Assembly: GCF_030272615.1 (NCBI RefSeq)
Contig: NC_081406.1
Span: forward strand, 167,197,521-167,261,520
Length of the DNA: 64,000 bases
Source: Cryptomeria japonica
Taxonomy: Eukaryota > Streptophyta > Pinopsida > Cupressales > Cupressaceae
Direction of reading: 5' to 3'
Shown here in pieces: positions 1 through 10,751 of the stretch (its first letter is position 1; each line of letters opens with the position of its first letter). The notes below the pieces were generated by a model. It was not told the origin of the DNA and searched no databases. It saw nothing but the letters and a program-made list of their open reading frames with translations. Position numbers and translations under genes: made by a program.

Positions 1-2
1 GT

Positions 3-132
3 CCAATTGACTTGGATGATATAGATCCTTACAGTGATTGGACATCACAGGAGCATCCTCCATTGTTCCAATTGACTTGGATGATATAGATCCTTACAGT
101 GATTGGACATCACAGGAGCATCCTCCATTGTT
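3..132. repeat. 65-bp perfect tandem duplication
   Basis: Bases 3-67 are repeated immediately as 68-132. Because 65 is not a multiple of three, the duplication shifts the reading frame of the protein tail that it overlaps. The first dozen residues of the open frame beginning at 38 are therefore an artefact of the copy junction. Confidence 0.9.
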
Positions 133-415
133 TTCCGAGGGTGAGATCACTGATTTGGAGAGGCAGGCTATGGAGGAGAGGGATGGATTTGGTTTCACGC
201 TGGATGACATTGAGGAGGAAGAGGATGAGGATGAGGAGTCATTGCGAGTGCCACAAGAAGGTGGAGACTTAGCTTCAGCCATGATGGAGGATGAGCCAAC
301 CATACCGAGCGAGGAGGCACAGACACTCACATGCCCACTGCAGACTTCTAAGACTGGACCCTCTAGATCTACCTCTCCCAATTTTTTTGCTAGGGCTGGG
401 AAGAGAAAGTTGTAG
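38..415 (+). pseudogene. Acidic C-terminal tail, possibly from a hAT-type transposase
   Basis: A 125-codon open frame that enters the window already inside a gene. The first ten residues come from the frame-shifting duplication. The genuine part starts near the DLDDIDPYSDW motif and continues through a WTSQEHPPLF segment, a Glu/Asp-rich stretch (about residues 58-70), a Ser/Thr-rich stretch, and a basic end (AGKRKL). Acidic tails of this style follow the dimerisation domain in some plant hAT-derived proteins, but no catalytic or BED-finger residues lie in the window, so the assignment is a guess. The frame stops exactly where the neighbouring minus-strand gypsy relic begins, so two transposon fragments abut here. 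It could equally be the tail of an unrelated host protein. Confidence 0.3.
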
Positions 416-421
416 TTATGG

Positions 422-469
422 CTCTAGTATGCTTAGCAAACAGGGATTCGGACTCTAGTATGCTTAGCA
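422..469. repeat. 17-bp direct repeat at the gypsy truncation junction
   Basis: The string CTCTAGTATGCTTAGCA occurs at 422-438 and again at 453-469, 31 bp apart. It lies where the gypsy RT frame ends and the acidic-tail frame begins, as expected for a repair-type junction. Confidence 0.8.
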
Positions 470-583
470 CCTCATCCAAGTGTTGTAAATGCTCCTTCCA
501 AGATTTGTTGAATATGAGTATGTCGTCAAAGAATATCAGTACAAACTTCCGCAGTTGTTTCTGGAAAATTCTGTTCATGCAAG

Positions 584-660
584 ACTGAAATGTGGCGGGT
601 GCATTTATCAAACCACAGGGCATGACTGTGGTTTGATAAATGCACCCGCCACATTTCAGT
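584..660. repeat. Perfect 35-bp inverted repeat with 7-bp loop inside RT
   Basis: Bases 584-618 and 626-660 are exact reverse complements separated by seven bases. Both arms encode the NAPATFQS segment of RT, once in each orientation. The palindrome sits exactly where the middle of the RT domain has been lost. Confidence 0.95.
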
Positions 661-1351
661 AATCCACGCACATGTGCATGGTCCCATCCTTCTTTCTCAC
701 CAAAACAATAGCCGAAGCAAAGGGGCTTTTACTTGGCCATATGCAACCCATGTCAAGTAATTCCTGGATTGCTTTCTCAATCTCATCCTTCTGCTTCTTA
801 GGATACCGGTAAGGAGTAGTCATAACTGGCTTAGCTCCTCCTTCAAGCTCAATGATGTGTTCGGCACCTCTCTTAGGGGGTCTGCCAGGAGGTGGATTCT
901 CAAACACCTTACTTCTCTTGGTTATCAAGGCTTGAATGTCTTCAGGATAGTTCCGATTTTCTTTTAGTGGTTCTGAGGGCATGACCATGACCTGACTTCT
1001 ATCCGTGATCATTGCTTGAATGTCTGTGGAATAGCTGCCCTTATCTACCAATGGATTTGAAGGCATTATCAAACACTCTGCTGCCCACTCCACCTGGTTA
1101 TGGCGGATCAGCCTCTCCATCCTTTTCAAAGATACAACTCTAAGTCCACCATGCGACATTCCTCTCAATACTACCTTCTTCCCCTCAGACATGAATTTCA
1201 GCTCCATGGTTTGCAAGTTTAGTGTGATCTCACCAAGAGATCTCATCCATTGAACCTCAAGGACTGCATCACCAGTCCCACCAATGCTAACCACAAAGAA
1301 ATCATCTTTGATTTCATGATTCCCCAACTTCAGAGACATGTTGGAAATCAT
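656..1351 (-). pseudogene. Gypsy protease-RT linker and N-terminal RT
   Basis: A 231-codon frame. The first part is the protease-RT connector with a GIIxLGEI-like segment (LEVQWMRSLGEITLN). It is followed by the fingers of RT: the conserved PPGRPPKRGAEHIIEL stretch, the PYRYPKKQKDEIEKAIQELL helix, and the SPFASAIVLVRKKDG motif. The frame ends at MCVDY, where a complete element would continue into the RT core; here it runs into the palindrome. It is separated from the protease frame upstream by a single in-frame TAG. The combination is typical of plant chromovirus-like gypsy polyproteins. Confidence 0.85.
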
Positions 1352-1561
1352 CTAGTTGCAGGATATAGTAGAGCCATTTGCTACCATGACTTTGAAGCCC
1401 TCAACTTCCTCTACCACTAGCCCCCTCTTAGCAACAATCCTTTCATCAATGAAGTTGTGAGTCGCCCTTGTGTCAATGAGAGCAATGACACGATGCTCTC
1501 CAATCACACCTCGAACTCTAAACGACTCATTCTTGTGAATGCTCGAGAGTTGAGCAGCCAT
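1352..1561 (-). pseudogene. Gypsy aspartic protease (degenerate active site)
   Basis: A short frame holding the retroviral-type protease core. The family motif LIDSGATHNFI appears as LIDTRATHNFID, so the aspartate is kept but the following Ser-Gly has become Thr-Arg, which should abolish activity. The VVEEVEGFKVMVANGS flap region follows. An in-frame TAG separates it from the RT frame. Its 5' end overlaps the gag frame in another phase, so at least one frameshift lies near 1504-1561. Confidence 0.8.
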
Positions 1562-2187
1562 TCCTTTGTCTTTGACCCAATTTCAGGCCCTTCAGGAGCC
1601 TCTTCATACTCGCTGTCCTCAACTTCAGTTTGTTGTTCTGAAATTTCAAAGTCTAATCCATCCGCAGAATAGCACTCCATCTGATGCAGATTGCCCTTCC
1701 CATGACACTTATGTCCTGGGGACCAAGGTTCTTTGCAAGAATAACAAAGATTCTTCCTTCGAAGCTCTTGACGGAGCTCATCATCCATTCGCGAAGGGAA
1801 CCTCTTGGTCTGATTTGTGAACTTCTTCTTATCCTTTTTGAAAGGAAAAGGCTTGGACTGAATTTTATTCCTTGGGGCAGCCAACTCCATGCTTCGAGAT
1901 TTCTTAATAGCTTTTGCCAAAGTGGGCGGGTCAAATGCTTTAATCCAACCTTTCAAAGGTTCCTCAAGTCCTTCAGTGAAAAGGACAACTAACTGCTTCT
2001 CAGAGATGCTACTTACCATAACTGATAAATTTTGGAATTCAGTTACGTAAGTGTCCAACGAACCTTGTTGTTTGAGTTGAGCAAGTTCTCTAAATTTCAC
2101 CTCTGGATCCTTGGTGTCGAATCTCTCAATCAACTTGTTGGTGAAATTAGCATAGGTGGTGATCAAGTTATGACCAACAGTGACCAA
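1504..2187 (-). pseudogene. Gypsy gag, capsid and zinc-knuckle part
   Basis: A 227-codon frame with the Retrotrans_gag pattern: YANFTNKLIERFDTKDPEVKF, then FRELAQLKQQGSLDTYVTEF, then a FTEGLEEPLKGWI segment. A CYSCKEPWSPGHKC zinc knuckle follows about two-thirds along. The expected role is capsid assembly and RNA packaging. The N-terminal gag half lies in another frame at 2361-2876, so the gene is broken around 2190-2360. Confidence 0.85.
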
Positions 2188-2360
2188 CCCATGGTACCAC
2201 TATTCGTGGGCCACTCCATCCAAGTGCAAGGTAGCAAACTTGATGGCATCCTCTTCCGGCATAGGCCTCAAGGACAAGTAATTGTCCAACTTCTGCACCC
2301 ATGCTCAGCTGTGCTCTTAGTGCTTCCATCAAAGTGCGCTAAAGTCACTCTTCCAAGAGC

Positions 2361-2876
2361 TTACTGATAATCTCGTGGGGCAGCAAATCTATTGTCATTC
2401 CTCCTTCCTCTCTTCATTTTCTGATTCATAAACTGATCCAAAGTGAGGATATCTCGGATCTCACCAGGGAGAGAAGCATACTCCATGTAGTTGTTTCTTA
2501 TTTCATCAGTTGTAGGTATCTCTGTTTCAGCTTGTTGTACTTCTCTTGGCAGGAATACAAGTTGTAGAGGTCTTGGGGCTGAACCTCCACTGTTGCTCTC
2601 GTTGTTACTCCCATTTCCATTGCCTACAGGAGCATTGGAAGTGTTGTCTTTCGGTCCATTGTTGGGTTGGTTAGGGGTCCCAACAACGTTCTGGTTAAGT
2701 TTGGCCAGCAGTAGAGACATCATGTCCATCATCGCATTGAATTGTCCCTCATCCTTCTTATCAGGTGCCTCACTCAGTTCTGTAGTCTTGTCTGCCATGG
2801 GATCCACTGAATCTGTAGAATCCAAATCCTTCCCTCTGTTTCTCAAAACTTTTGAAAATGTATCCTCTTCCAGCAC
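2361..2876 (-). pseudogene. Gypsy gag N-terminal region
   Basis: A 171-codon frame, low in complexity (Asn, Gly, Ser rich around residues 65-95), ending in a LPGEIRDILTLDQFMNQKM-like stretch. It lies between the primer-binding site and the capsid frame of the same element and reads in the same direction, which is the position of gag N-terminal sequence. No catalytic motif is expected or seen. The start at 2876 is the first ATG after the PBS; the true leader-gag start may differ. Confidence 0.6.
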
Positions 2877-2988
2877 TATTGGAATCTGAAACTGTTGTCT
2901 CTTCTATTCTCAGTTGTAGTATCGAACGTCTCTGTCACTCATGGAGAATTCTGAATCCACTGAAACTCACAAGCTGACAGGAAAACCA

Positions 2989-3000
2989 GCTCTGATACCA
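2989..3000 (-). promoter_or_regulatory. Primer-binding site complementary to initiator tRNA-Met
   Basis: On the minus strand the sequence is TGGTATCAGAGC, the standard plant PBS matching the 3' end of initiator tRNA-Met. One base separates it from the LTR end at 3002. Confidence 0.9.
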
Positions 3001-3001
3001 C

Positions 3002-4885
3002 TGTAATATCCCGGATTATTTTTTTGTTTTTTAAGACCAATAATAATCATCCACAAACAGATAACCCGTTAAGGTTAGAAAGCATAAACTCAAAGCTTGC
3101 TGAAAAATGCAACCCTTCCACTTTCTGATAGCCAAGTGCCCAATGTGGGAAGGTGAGAGCATATGGTGAATAGGGGATCGTTAGAACTCAAATCTGCTGA
3201 AAAGATAAAGTGAATACAAAACTGGGCGGCAAGCCAACCCCTTCCACTTATCCAGCGGGAAAGCAAGAAACTTGGCGGTGAACCAGCCAAGAGAAACATA
3301 TAGCAGACACGAATCACTCAACCACGATTTTTCAGTGGGAGGACTGAAATTACAAAAACTCAACTCGACCGCTTATGCAGCGGGAGCACTGAATTACAAT
3401 ATAACTGATATAGGCGACAAGCCAACCTCTTCCACTTTTCCGCAGGATGAGAGTTTACAAGCCAGAATTGGTTAGTAGTACTACTACTTAACCTTACAAT
3501 AACAAAGAGAGTGAGAGTAGAAGAGTAATGTTGAACATCCAAATAATAAGCATGAAACTCTACTAACATCAAAACTACAGGCTGGAAATGCAAAACCAGC
3601 AGCCTATGAACCCACTAAAACACTCATAACTCTCTCAATACTCACCCAATTCACCCCAAAACAGTTCTAAATCAATACTATACCAACAACAATGAAAACA
3701 AACCCAAGGAGAGCTATCAAAACACACTTATTAATTTGGCACGCCTCCCAATGCACCTCATAAACCCAATGCCTAACCAAAGAATTTCGATTTGCATTAT
3801 AAAAATCCATACTCAATGCAAGGTGCTAAAAACTAACAAGGTGAATCGCTAGTAGCTGGAAAGATGAATGAGCCGATACCCAGAATGATGGAATCGCCTG
3901 ACAAAGAGGTATGAGCAAAATATAGTTTCAGCAACTCCGCGACCAGCAACCAGAAAACACTCTAATCCCACACTAAATACTCCACAATCTACAAAAATCA
4001 CTCACTAACAACACTAGAAACACCAGGACACAGCTAGGTACTATCTTCCAAGTACGAAACTGAGACTTAGCTAGGAAGTCACACTTCGAAGCTCAGATTT
4101 TCAGTCGCCAAACCGGCAGCATAACGGTGCAATTTTCATAGATAACCAAAATGAGAGCCCAAGGCTCTTATTTATAACTTCTAACTCCACCAAATTCAAA
4201 TGCAAATGCTCACAAATTCAACTTTCCCATTTGCATTTCATTTACCCAAGTGGACCCCAAGGATGGCGCCATACTTCAAGTCAAACTCCACACCAAGCAA
4301 GCATGGACCACGATTTTCGACTTAGCCATTACTTTATTGAATAATTTAACATCTCCCATTTTTTAATATTGGCCTCCCCCCTTCCAGACATAAATAATTC
4401 GCCTAACACTTAGGAGACATCATGTTATGCACAATTTCCAAAGTCATTAATCAGTAGCAAAAATAATCAAATTAATTAAATATTAAACCTTAGGATAAGG
4501 AAATAATATTTAATTACATCACTTATGACTCCAATACTGATTATTAACAAAACCAAGATGAAGCTGAGCAAGGGAGATCACTGAACTGCTGCAGGATCAG
4601 GACCCTGTCCACTGCCAAAAATAGAAACACTCCATACTGCCACTTACTAAAAATAGTAAGGCATGAACTACTGCTCTGAAAAGCTTGATCTTTGCACCCA
4701 GTGACAGAGCATGGAAAGCTCAGTAGGATAGTATCACCAAAACAACCAACCCCTGACTTACTAAAAATAGTAATTTCTCGCCTCATCAATGTTTGACCCT
4801 AGTTCTTCATTCCACATAGCCTACGGGTCTCTAGAAATAGGCTAATGGACCATTGGAAGTACATCAACAAGAAGTTGACATTACA
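3002..4885 (-). repeat. 5' LTR of the truncated gypsy element
   Basis: On the plus strand it runs from TGTAATATCCC at 3002, next to the PBS, to ATTACA ending at 4885, the first matching inverted terminus. A minus-strand TATAAATA at about 4171-4179 gives a plausible LTR promoter. The PBS-proximal end is firm. The distal end is inferred from the TGTAAT/ATTACA pairing shared with other LTRs in this window. Confidence 0.6.
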
Positions 4886-5360
4886 TCTTCTTTACTATAC
4901 CATCCCTATATGAACCATAAAATATTTAGAAAGCAACAACTAACTACAATTTAAGAAGTTTGAACCTTTGAGTTGGATGAAAGACCATATCATTTAAGGT
5001 TTTTCGTTTGAATCACATGAACACACAAATCCTGAGAACAAAATGAAAACTCTAACAAGAGAAATGCTAAAGAAAATACTCACACAATCCTTTTAATTAA
5101 ATATATATAACATATTTGTCTTTAGACATGTAGTGTCGTGGTTAAAACCAAAGAAGCATTAATCATTTGGGGAATTAATCGGCAAATCAAAAGTATAAGA
5201 TTTTTTGAAAAAATCGGGAAAAAATCGTGAAAAAATCAGATTTTTAATGTAAAAATTAAAGAAAAACAGTCAAAAATTACCTTTTTAATATATTTATGGG
5301 CATATATAGCATAAAGATGTGACTTCAACCCATGAAAATAAATATATTAACAAATTTGTT
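4886..5360. other. AT-rich non-coding sequence with AATCGG/AATCGTG motifs
   Basis: No coding frame. Bases 5150-5260 carry repeated A-rich blocks ending in AATCGG, AATCGTG and AATCAG. These resemble the reverse complement of the CGATT-rich block at 9690-9840, suggesting both are remnants of one older repeat split by the intervening element. Confidence 0.35.
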
Positions 5361-5369
5361 TATATTTTT

Positions 5370-6015
5370 TAAGAATTTATATATTCATTAATTTATTTAA
5401 TATCTTTTATTATTATCCTTTATAGATCGTTTAAAAAATACCCTTTTTTTTGGTCTATAATAGAGAATAATATTTTATATTTATTTTGATATTATTTTTA
5501 CTTCTCATTAAAATAAATATATATTTTTTAATAATAAAAGTATAAGAATTTATATATTCTTCAATTTATAAAATAGTTTTTATTATTATCCTTTACTGAT
5601 TTTTTAAAAAAAAACTTCTTTTTGTGTTTATAATAAAGAACATTATTTAATATTTATTTTGATATTATCTTTGCTTCACATAAAAATAAATATGTATTAT
5701 TTAATATTAAACTAAATATTAAATAATATTCTTTGTTATAAACACAAAATAATGGATATTTTTTTTAAACAATTTATAAGGATAATAATAAAAACTGTTA
5801 CATAAATTAAAGAATATATACATTCTTAATAATATTTATTTTGATATTATCTTTGCTTCACATAAAAATAAATATGTATTATTTAATATTAAACTAAATA
5901 TTAAATAATATTCTCTATTATAAACACAAAGAAATGGATTTTTTTTTAAAACGATTTATAAGGATAATAATAAAAACTGTTACATAAATTAAAGAATATA
6001 TACATTCTTAATAAC
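5370..6015. repeat. AT-rich array of nested direct and inverted repeats
   Basis: A segment of about 182 bp beginning AATATTTATTTTGATATTATC is present in tandem at about 5649-5830 and 5831-6012. Its second part (CAATTTATAAGGATAATAATA and so on) is the reverse complement of sequences near 5370-5440 and 5545-5640. The block can therefore fold on itself. No terminal motif or TSD was recognised. Confidence 0.75.
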
Positions 6016-6584
6016 AATCAACAATTTGGTTTATTTATTTAATACATAAATTCATTTAAAAACATTTTTTCATTAAAAAAAAATTTGATAAAAAAATTTA
6101 AATTCTATAAGAATTGTGAAACGAGGTATACATTTCCAAAAGAAAATAAAATTTCTGAAACAAAATGAAGATTTTGACTTGTAAATGGCCACTGACGTCC
6201 GTTGTGACGTATTCACAGATTGCCCCATTGCAAATGGGGACCCCTGCTTTTTGCTTTCTAGGGTTAGTTTTCTTGGTCTTTTAGGTTCTTGGCTATTAAT
6301 CTTTGCATTGGAGAGTTGCCAGAGAGATCATTGGAGATAGTAGGGTCTGCTTGAGTTGAAATGGGTCAATAGGTGGTCCAGGTCAGGGTCTCTTTGAAAG
6401 CCTTCTCTAGGTCAAGCCTTGCTCTAGTCTTGGAATTATGCCTTGATTGAGTTTGGGAGAGTCTTTGCATTATGTCTAGAGCCTTGTTTGATACCAATTC
6501 TACTCATTTACCCTACGAGGAGCAAAGAACATGAAGATTGAGCATGAAAACTTGAAGTTCTACGAGGAAATTGAGCCTAAAACA

Positions 6585-7861
6585 TCAATTTCACTCCTGA
6601 TCCTTCCAAAGGGTCTAGAGCGAAATTCCTCTTTAGGTCTTGTCCTTCCAAAGGTACCTAAGCGAAATTGTTAAGATGTGCTTTTGATCCAGTGTTTTGA
6701 ACTAGGTACCTCCTTAAGGTGATTTGTTAGCATGTCCTAAGGTGAGAACAATGTGATTGAGGGTGAAGTTTGAGTGTTTGGATGATATCTAAGACTAATT
6801 CCTCAAATTCGCTCCTAACCCTTCCAAAGGGTCTAGAGCAAATTTCCTTATATCTCCCCTCTTAGTCCTAATTTGCATCACAAACCTTGCTCCCATGGCA
6901 TCTTTGAAGAAGATAAATACACTTGGAACATGAAGAAATGGAGAATTTGGGCAAAAACACCAAATTCGCTCCTGACCTTCCAAAGGGACGGGAGCTAATT
7001 TTCTTAAAACACCTATTTGCTCCTTGTTTGGGTTGAACTCTTTGTTCCTATGGTGTGATTAAGGGAAGATTGATGACTTAAAGTGATTTAGGACCTAGAA
7101 GAATGCCCTTAGCCCTTGAAAGAGTTAGGAATTTGACCAAGAATGCAAAATTCGCTCCTGACCCTTCCAAAGGGTCTAGAGCGAATTTCTTCTAAGCTCC
7201 TGACCCTTCCAAAGGGTCCAAAGCGAAATTCTTAAAAGGACTTCATTCCTCACCTAAGCCATTGAACTAATCTCATTTTGAGCAATAATGGAAGCAAGTT
7301 GACTTGATTGAAGTGAAAAAAGGATTTGAAAGTCAAGTCTAAGGTGATTTGAAAGAAAAAGGAGAGATAGGACTCAACTTCCATGTTAGGATTGAGCCTA
7401 AGGGAGCAAATTCACTCCTGACCCTTCCAAAGGGTCCAGAGCGAATTTCCTTAGATCTCCCTTCTTTGCATCAAGCTTAGGTTCCAAAGCTTTAATTGAG
7501 GTTGATTGAACTTAGAGGCACCCTTAGGCATGCATTTGAGTAGGTAATGATCACTAAATGTGAGAGATTTGAGCATAATTGCAAATTTCGCTCCTAACCC
7601 TTCCAAAGGGTCCAGAGCGAACTTCTTCAATGGACCTTGTTCCTCGCCTTAGCACTTGAATGACCCCGTTCCTAGCAATTTTGGGAGCAAATGACTTGTC
7701 TATACCTAGAAGGAGCACAATTATGAGGTCCAATGCCTTGAATAATGATTTATGAATAGGGAATTAAGGGAAATTGCTAAATTCGCTCCTATACCTCCCA
7801 GAGGGTCCAGAGAGAATTTCATTATAGGGCCTGTCCTTGGAGAGGGTCTAGAGCGAAATTG
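6585..7861. repeat. Ten dispersed copies of a palindromic motif
   Basis: The motif has the core GACCCTTCCAAAGGGTC flanked by AAATTCGCTCCT on the left and AGAGCGAATTT on the right, giving an imperfect dyad of about 42 bp. Copies start near 6585, 6636, 6804, 6962, 7148, 7194, 7408, 7583, 7778 and 7828. Sequence between the copies is not repeated, so this is not an ordinary tandem array. Confidence 0.9.
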
Positions 7862-8585
7862 ATCCTAATGCCTTCTTATTGATGGTTTGAAGTGAGAAAT
7901 ACCATGTTAGGATGAATATATCATAAGTACTTAACACCTTTTTTGTTTGTTTTGTAGATCAACAAAATCAAGATGGAGGAAGATCAGGCCATGACAAGGG
8001 CGACCTCTTCAAGTTTCATCATCATCAAGGACACTTCAAATGCGTGAGAGAGGACTCAAAGTGCTTCCAAGTTGAAGGACTTCAAGTGTTCAATGAGTTG
8101 CAAGCAATGGAGCAAAGACCTCATTCTACCACATGGAGAAACCATAGGATGTCAAAAAGAAGGATCTTACAAACACTTCAAGGCGAGGTGAGCTACCAGA
8201 GGAGGAGTGACTTGATCGTGAAGAGACTTCATCAAACACAAGGGAGCCAAGGAAAGGTGCGCCACTCATCAAGTACATCAAAGACAAAGGAGGATCGACG
8301 AAGGTCATCACAGAGCAAGTACCAAACAAGGTGGCATCCCAGTCACTATTCCTCTAGTCAGAGGGGTCCACATCAGCGTGTCCAGATTCGATGAATCACA
8401 CCTATGTACGGAGGCACAAACTCCGATGTACCTACCCTTGTTTCCTATTGGTTCTCGAACATTGAATGTAATTTTATCATTGGCTAAGGGAGTTTGTTGT
8501 AACAAACCCTAATTAGGGTTTTCATCTTAAAATCCTAGCCATTCATTCTAAATCGATCAGAGCCATTGAAATGTAAAGATCTCCC

Positions 8586-8595
8586 TATATAAGGC
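8586..8595 (+). promoter_or_regulatory. TATA-box-like promoter in LTR-like sequence
   Basis: CTATATAAGG sits in a stretch resembling U3-R sequence of a plant LTR. It is the only evidence for a transcription start in this element. Confidence 0.35.
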
Positions 8596-9689
8596 TTTGG
8601 CTCTTCATTTGTAAGGCTAATAGTTAGCTAATAGTCCTTAGAATAGCTATTAGTCAATAGTGAGTAGTCAATAGAATATCGATTAGAATAGAATAGTAAG
8701 AGAAGGCAAGAAATTGTTGCCTTGATTGTAAATGAACTCATTTTCATTGAAGTTATGGTGAAGTGTGTTGTTTCTTTGCAAAATGCATGGTTTCTTGTTG
8801 AATCTTCGTTTTAGATGGTAGATAATTAGATTGAATGGAGAAAAATTGTTGAATGCACTCGTGTGGGATCCACCTAGTTCAAACCACTAGCCTCTTATTG
8901 ATTGTAAGTGCGCCTTGCGTGGTCAACTTGCATAGAATGAGCTTAATCTCGAGTCGTTACGCGCTTATTGTTAATGAATTAACTTGAATGGCGATCAGTG
9001 TTCGATGGTGTAACGATTTGAGCATATTAGAAGCGTCCCTTGGAAGATTGCACTAAGTTGGTGTCAGATTGTTCAACTTGATGGTAAGACCCAACCCAAT
9101 AGGACTCCACTTAGTCGTTCATCTACCTTCTTACATTCTAGGTCTTAGAGTAGACTTTCTAAGCCCTTCGCCTTTTACTATTTCTTTATTATCCCGGTGA
9201 GTAGATAGGACTCAACTTCCAGCAGATTAACCGTTCAGGCATACAAACGTAAGTCCCCTTGTGATTCCAGCATTATCACATCATACCACAAGAACTTATC
9301 CACACGTAGAGACCCTACATATAAGGACCTTGGAGTTATTTCGACTGATCCTTAGGCAAATCTTCAGCATTCGAATAACTTGTTCAAGAGAGGATAAGAT
9401 ACCTTGGTATTTTATTCTGTGTTCGCATGTGCATGAAAAACACATCAACAATGTCCAAAACCCTCAACCCAGCGAACTGATCAATTCATGCAACCGTTCG
9501 CAATTTTTTGACTTGTTAACATTAGGAAACCTTTGATTAGCCTTAGATTTGTTGCTTCCTGGACCTCGACGTCATTGTTGATGAGAATTTGTTGTCCCGT
9601 GGCGCAATCTATAACATTTTCACTCATCATTTCTAAGTTTTGTGGGTGTTTAGGGTTTTCCTGCTCTTTTTTTCTGTCGACGCATTTTA

Positions 9690-9840
9690 TTCCCGACAAA
9701 ACGGGCGATTATTTCCGATTTAAACATGCAAAAAATCATTGAAAGCGTTGACTGGTTTTTTGGCGATTTTTTGGGGGAAAAAATCAGGAACCATGGCGAT
9801 TCCCGATTAATCGCGATCAGTTGCGATTCATTCCAAATTA
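9690..9840. repeat. CGATT-rich block
   Basis: Seven CGATT or GCGATT words occur within 150 bp, including CGATTAATCGCGATCAG. It is probably a decayed dispersed repeat; no termini can be seen. Confidence 0.4.
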
Positions 9841-9859
9841 TTGCTTCTTTTGTTAAAAC

Positions 9860-10110
9860 ACTTTGTTGGTGTAGCGGCCACCAAGGTTCAAATCCCTACT
9901 GGGCCACTGAGCTTGCATGCCTTGTGCTTTCACTAGGCCATTGAGCTCGCAAGTTTGATCAAGTGGAGTGTGGGGATGAGGTCCCCCATTTGTGGCCTCA
10001 CCGATTCATAGGTCCGAGTCAAAAGCGTTTCATGTGGAGCCAAAGGGCATGTCGTGCCAATGTCATGGTCAAGTTAAAAATTTTACTAGGCATAATTTTA
10101 AATATATATA
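9860..10110 (+). mobile_element. SINE-like sequence with A-box and B-box
   Basis: TGGTGTAGCGG (A-box-like) is followed by GGTTCAAATCCC (a good B-box) and a tRNA-unrelated body, ending near an AT dinucleotide run at about 10100. The boxes are only about 10 bp apart, much closer than in a working tRNA-type promoter, so a deletion or chance match is possible. Confidence 0.35.
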
Positions 10111-10413
10111 TATATATACACGTATATGTTATTTTCTGCCCTTCTTGCACACCTTGAAAACCCTAGTAATTGAAGCACATGGATCAACTGAATTTTTTTG
10201 CTAGGCTGGAAAAAAATGGCAGGGAACGTCTTGTATGCTCTTGACACATAACATACACATTGTTTAATCTCGATCCTTAAAAATGTATTACCTGATTTTA
10301 CTTGTTAAAGAGCTAAGAGGAACTAATTTAGAGAAAAATATAACTTTTTTACAATTAAGAACAACAATTATAATCAAGCAGGGACTATAAATGGGACTTG
10401 GAAACTCTCTCCC

Positions 10414-10751
10414 CCAGGCTTCATCAAACTGAATTTTGATAGTGCCCCACATGCAAATCTTGGGATTACAGAGACTAGAGAGGTTCTACTTAAGGATAAT
10501 CGTAGATTTCTTTATGGTGGCTCACTATTCCTAGGACATAAGATGAATAATGAGGCTGAATGGGGAACAAGTGGCTGCAGGGATGGTGTTAGCCTCTTCT
10601 AATGGGGTCTGAAATCTTATTGTAGAAGGGGATTCACTTTAATGATCTATGCTCTAAAGAATGTGGCTCGTCAGATTCGGAAGTTAGGGAGATAACTAGA
10701 GGAAGCTCACTCCCTAAGCTCTTGGTTAAAGGATATTGTCTTCTCACTCTT
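10414..10751 (+). pseudogene. LINE RNase H domain relic, 5' part
   Basis: Starting at PGFIKLNFDSAPHANLGI, the frame follows the plant L1-type C-terminal RNase H. It has the catalytic Asp in NFD, the NNEAEW motif with its Glu, and a final SSWLKDIVFS helix. Two TAA codons interrupt it. The relic is of the same kind as the ORF2 terminus at 63650-63880. It is split by the LTR element that starts at 10752 and resumes after 14191. Confidence 0.7.

Larger units (their letters stand above)
390..671 (-). pseudogene. Gypsy reverse transcriptase fragment (palm, FFDD box)
   Basis: The minus-strand frame carries MPCGLINAPATFQS followed by the catalytic FFDDILIF motif, which identifies the palm of a Ty3/gypsy RT (the family consensus is MPFGLTNAPATFQ and FDDILIYS). 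Residues 1-16 of the open frame are not RT: they are the inverted copy of the sequence encoding the NAPATFQ region, because the start lies inside the 584-660 palindrome. About 80 residues that normally join the CVDY motif to MPFGL are absent. The last twenty codons run into junction sequence. The fragment is non-functional and ends the retrotransposon. Confidence 0.8.
416..4885 (-). mobile_element. Truncated Ty3/gypsy retrotransposon (gag-pol fragment plus 5' LTR)
   Basis: Reading the minus strand from high to low coordinates gives an LTR (3002-4885), a primer-binding site (2989-3000), two gag pieces, protease, and a partial reverse transcriptase. The element ends near 416 inside RT, so RNase H, integrase and the 3' LTR are missing. 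Several stops and frame changes show it is dead. The gag zinc knuckle, the protease motif and the FFDD box of RT identify a plant Ty3/gypsy element. No target-site duplication can be tested because one end is lost. Confidence 0.85.
6190..9540 (+). mobile_element. Probable non-coding LTR-type element remnant
   Basis: There is no gag or pol. The left part (6580-7865) carries the palindromic motif cluster. The right part looks like an LTR: CTATATAAGG at 8586-8595 suits a plus-strand TATA box, followed by about 900 bp of R-U5-like sequence. The 116-codon frame at 8044-8394 has no recognisable domain and highly skewed composition, so I do not call it a gene. Neither LTR boundary, PBS nor TSD could be fixed. 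The class (LARD/TRIM-like) is inferred. Confidence 0.4.

Noticed and set aside
8044-8394. 116-codon open frame in the non-coding LTR-like element
   Set aside because: Ser/Gln/Arg-rich with no motif, and its neighbours are non-coding repeats. Length is within chance for this composition.
9860-9900. A tRNA gene suggested by an A-box and B-box
   Set aside because: The boxes are about 10 bp apart and no cloverleaf can be drawn. Treated as a weak SINE-like signal.
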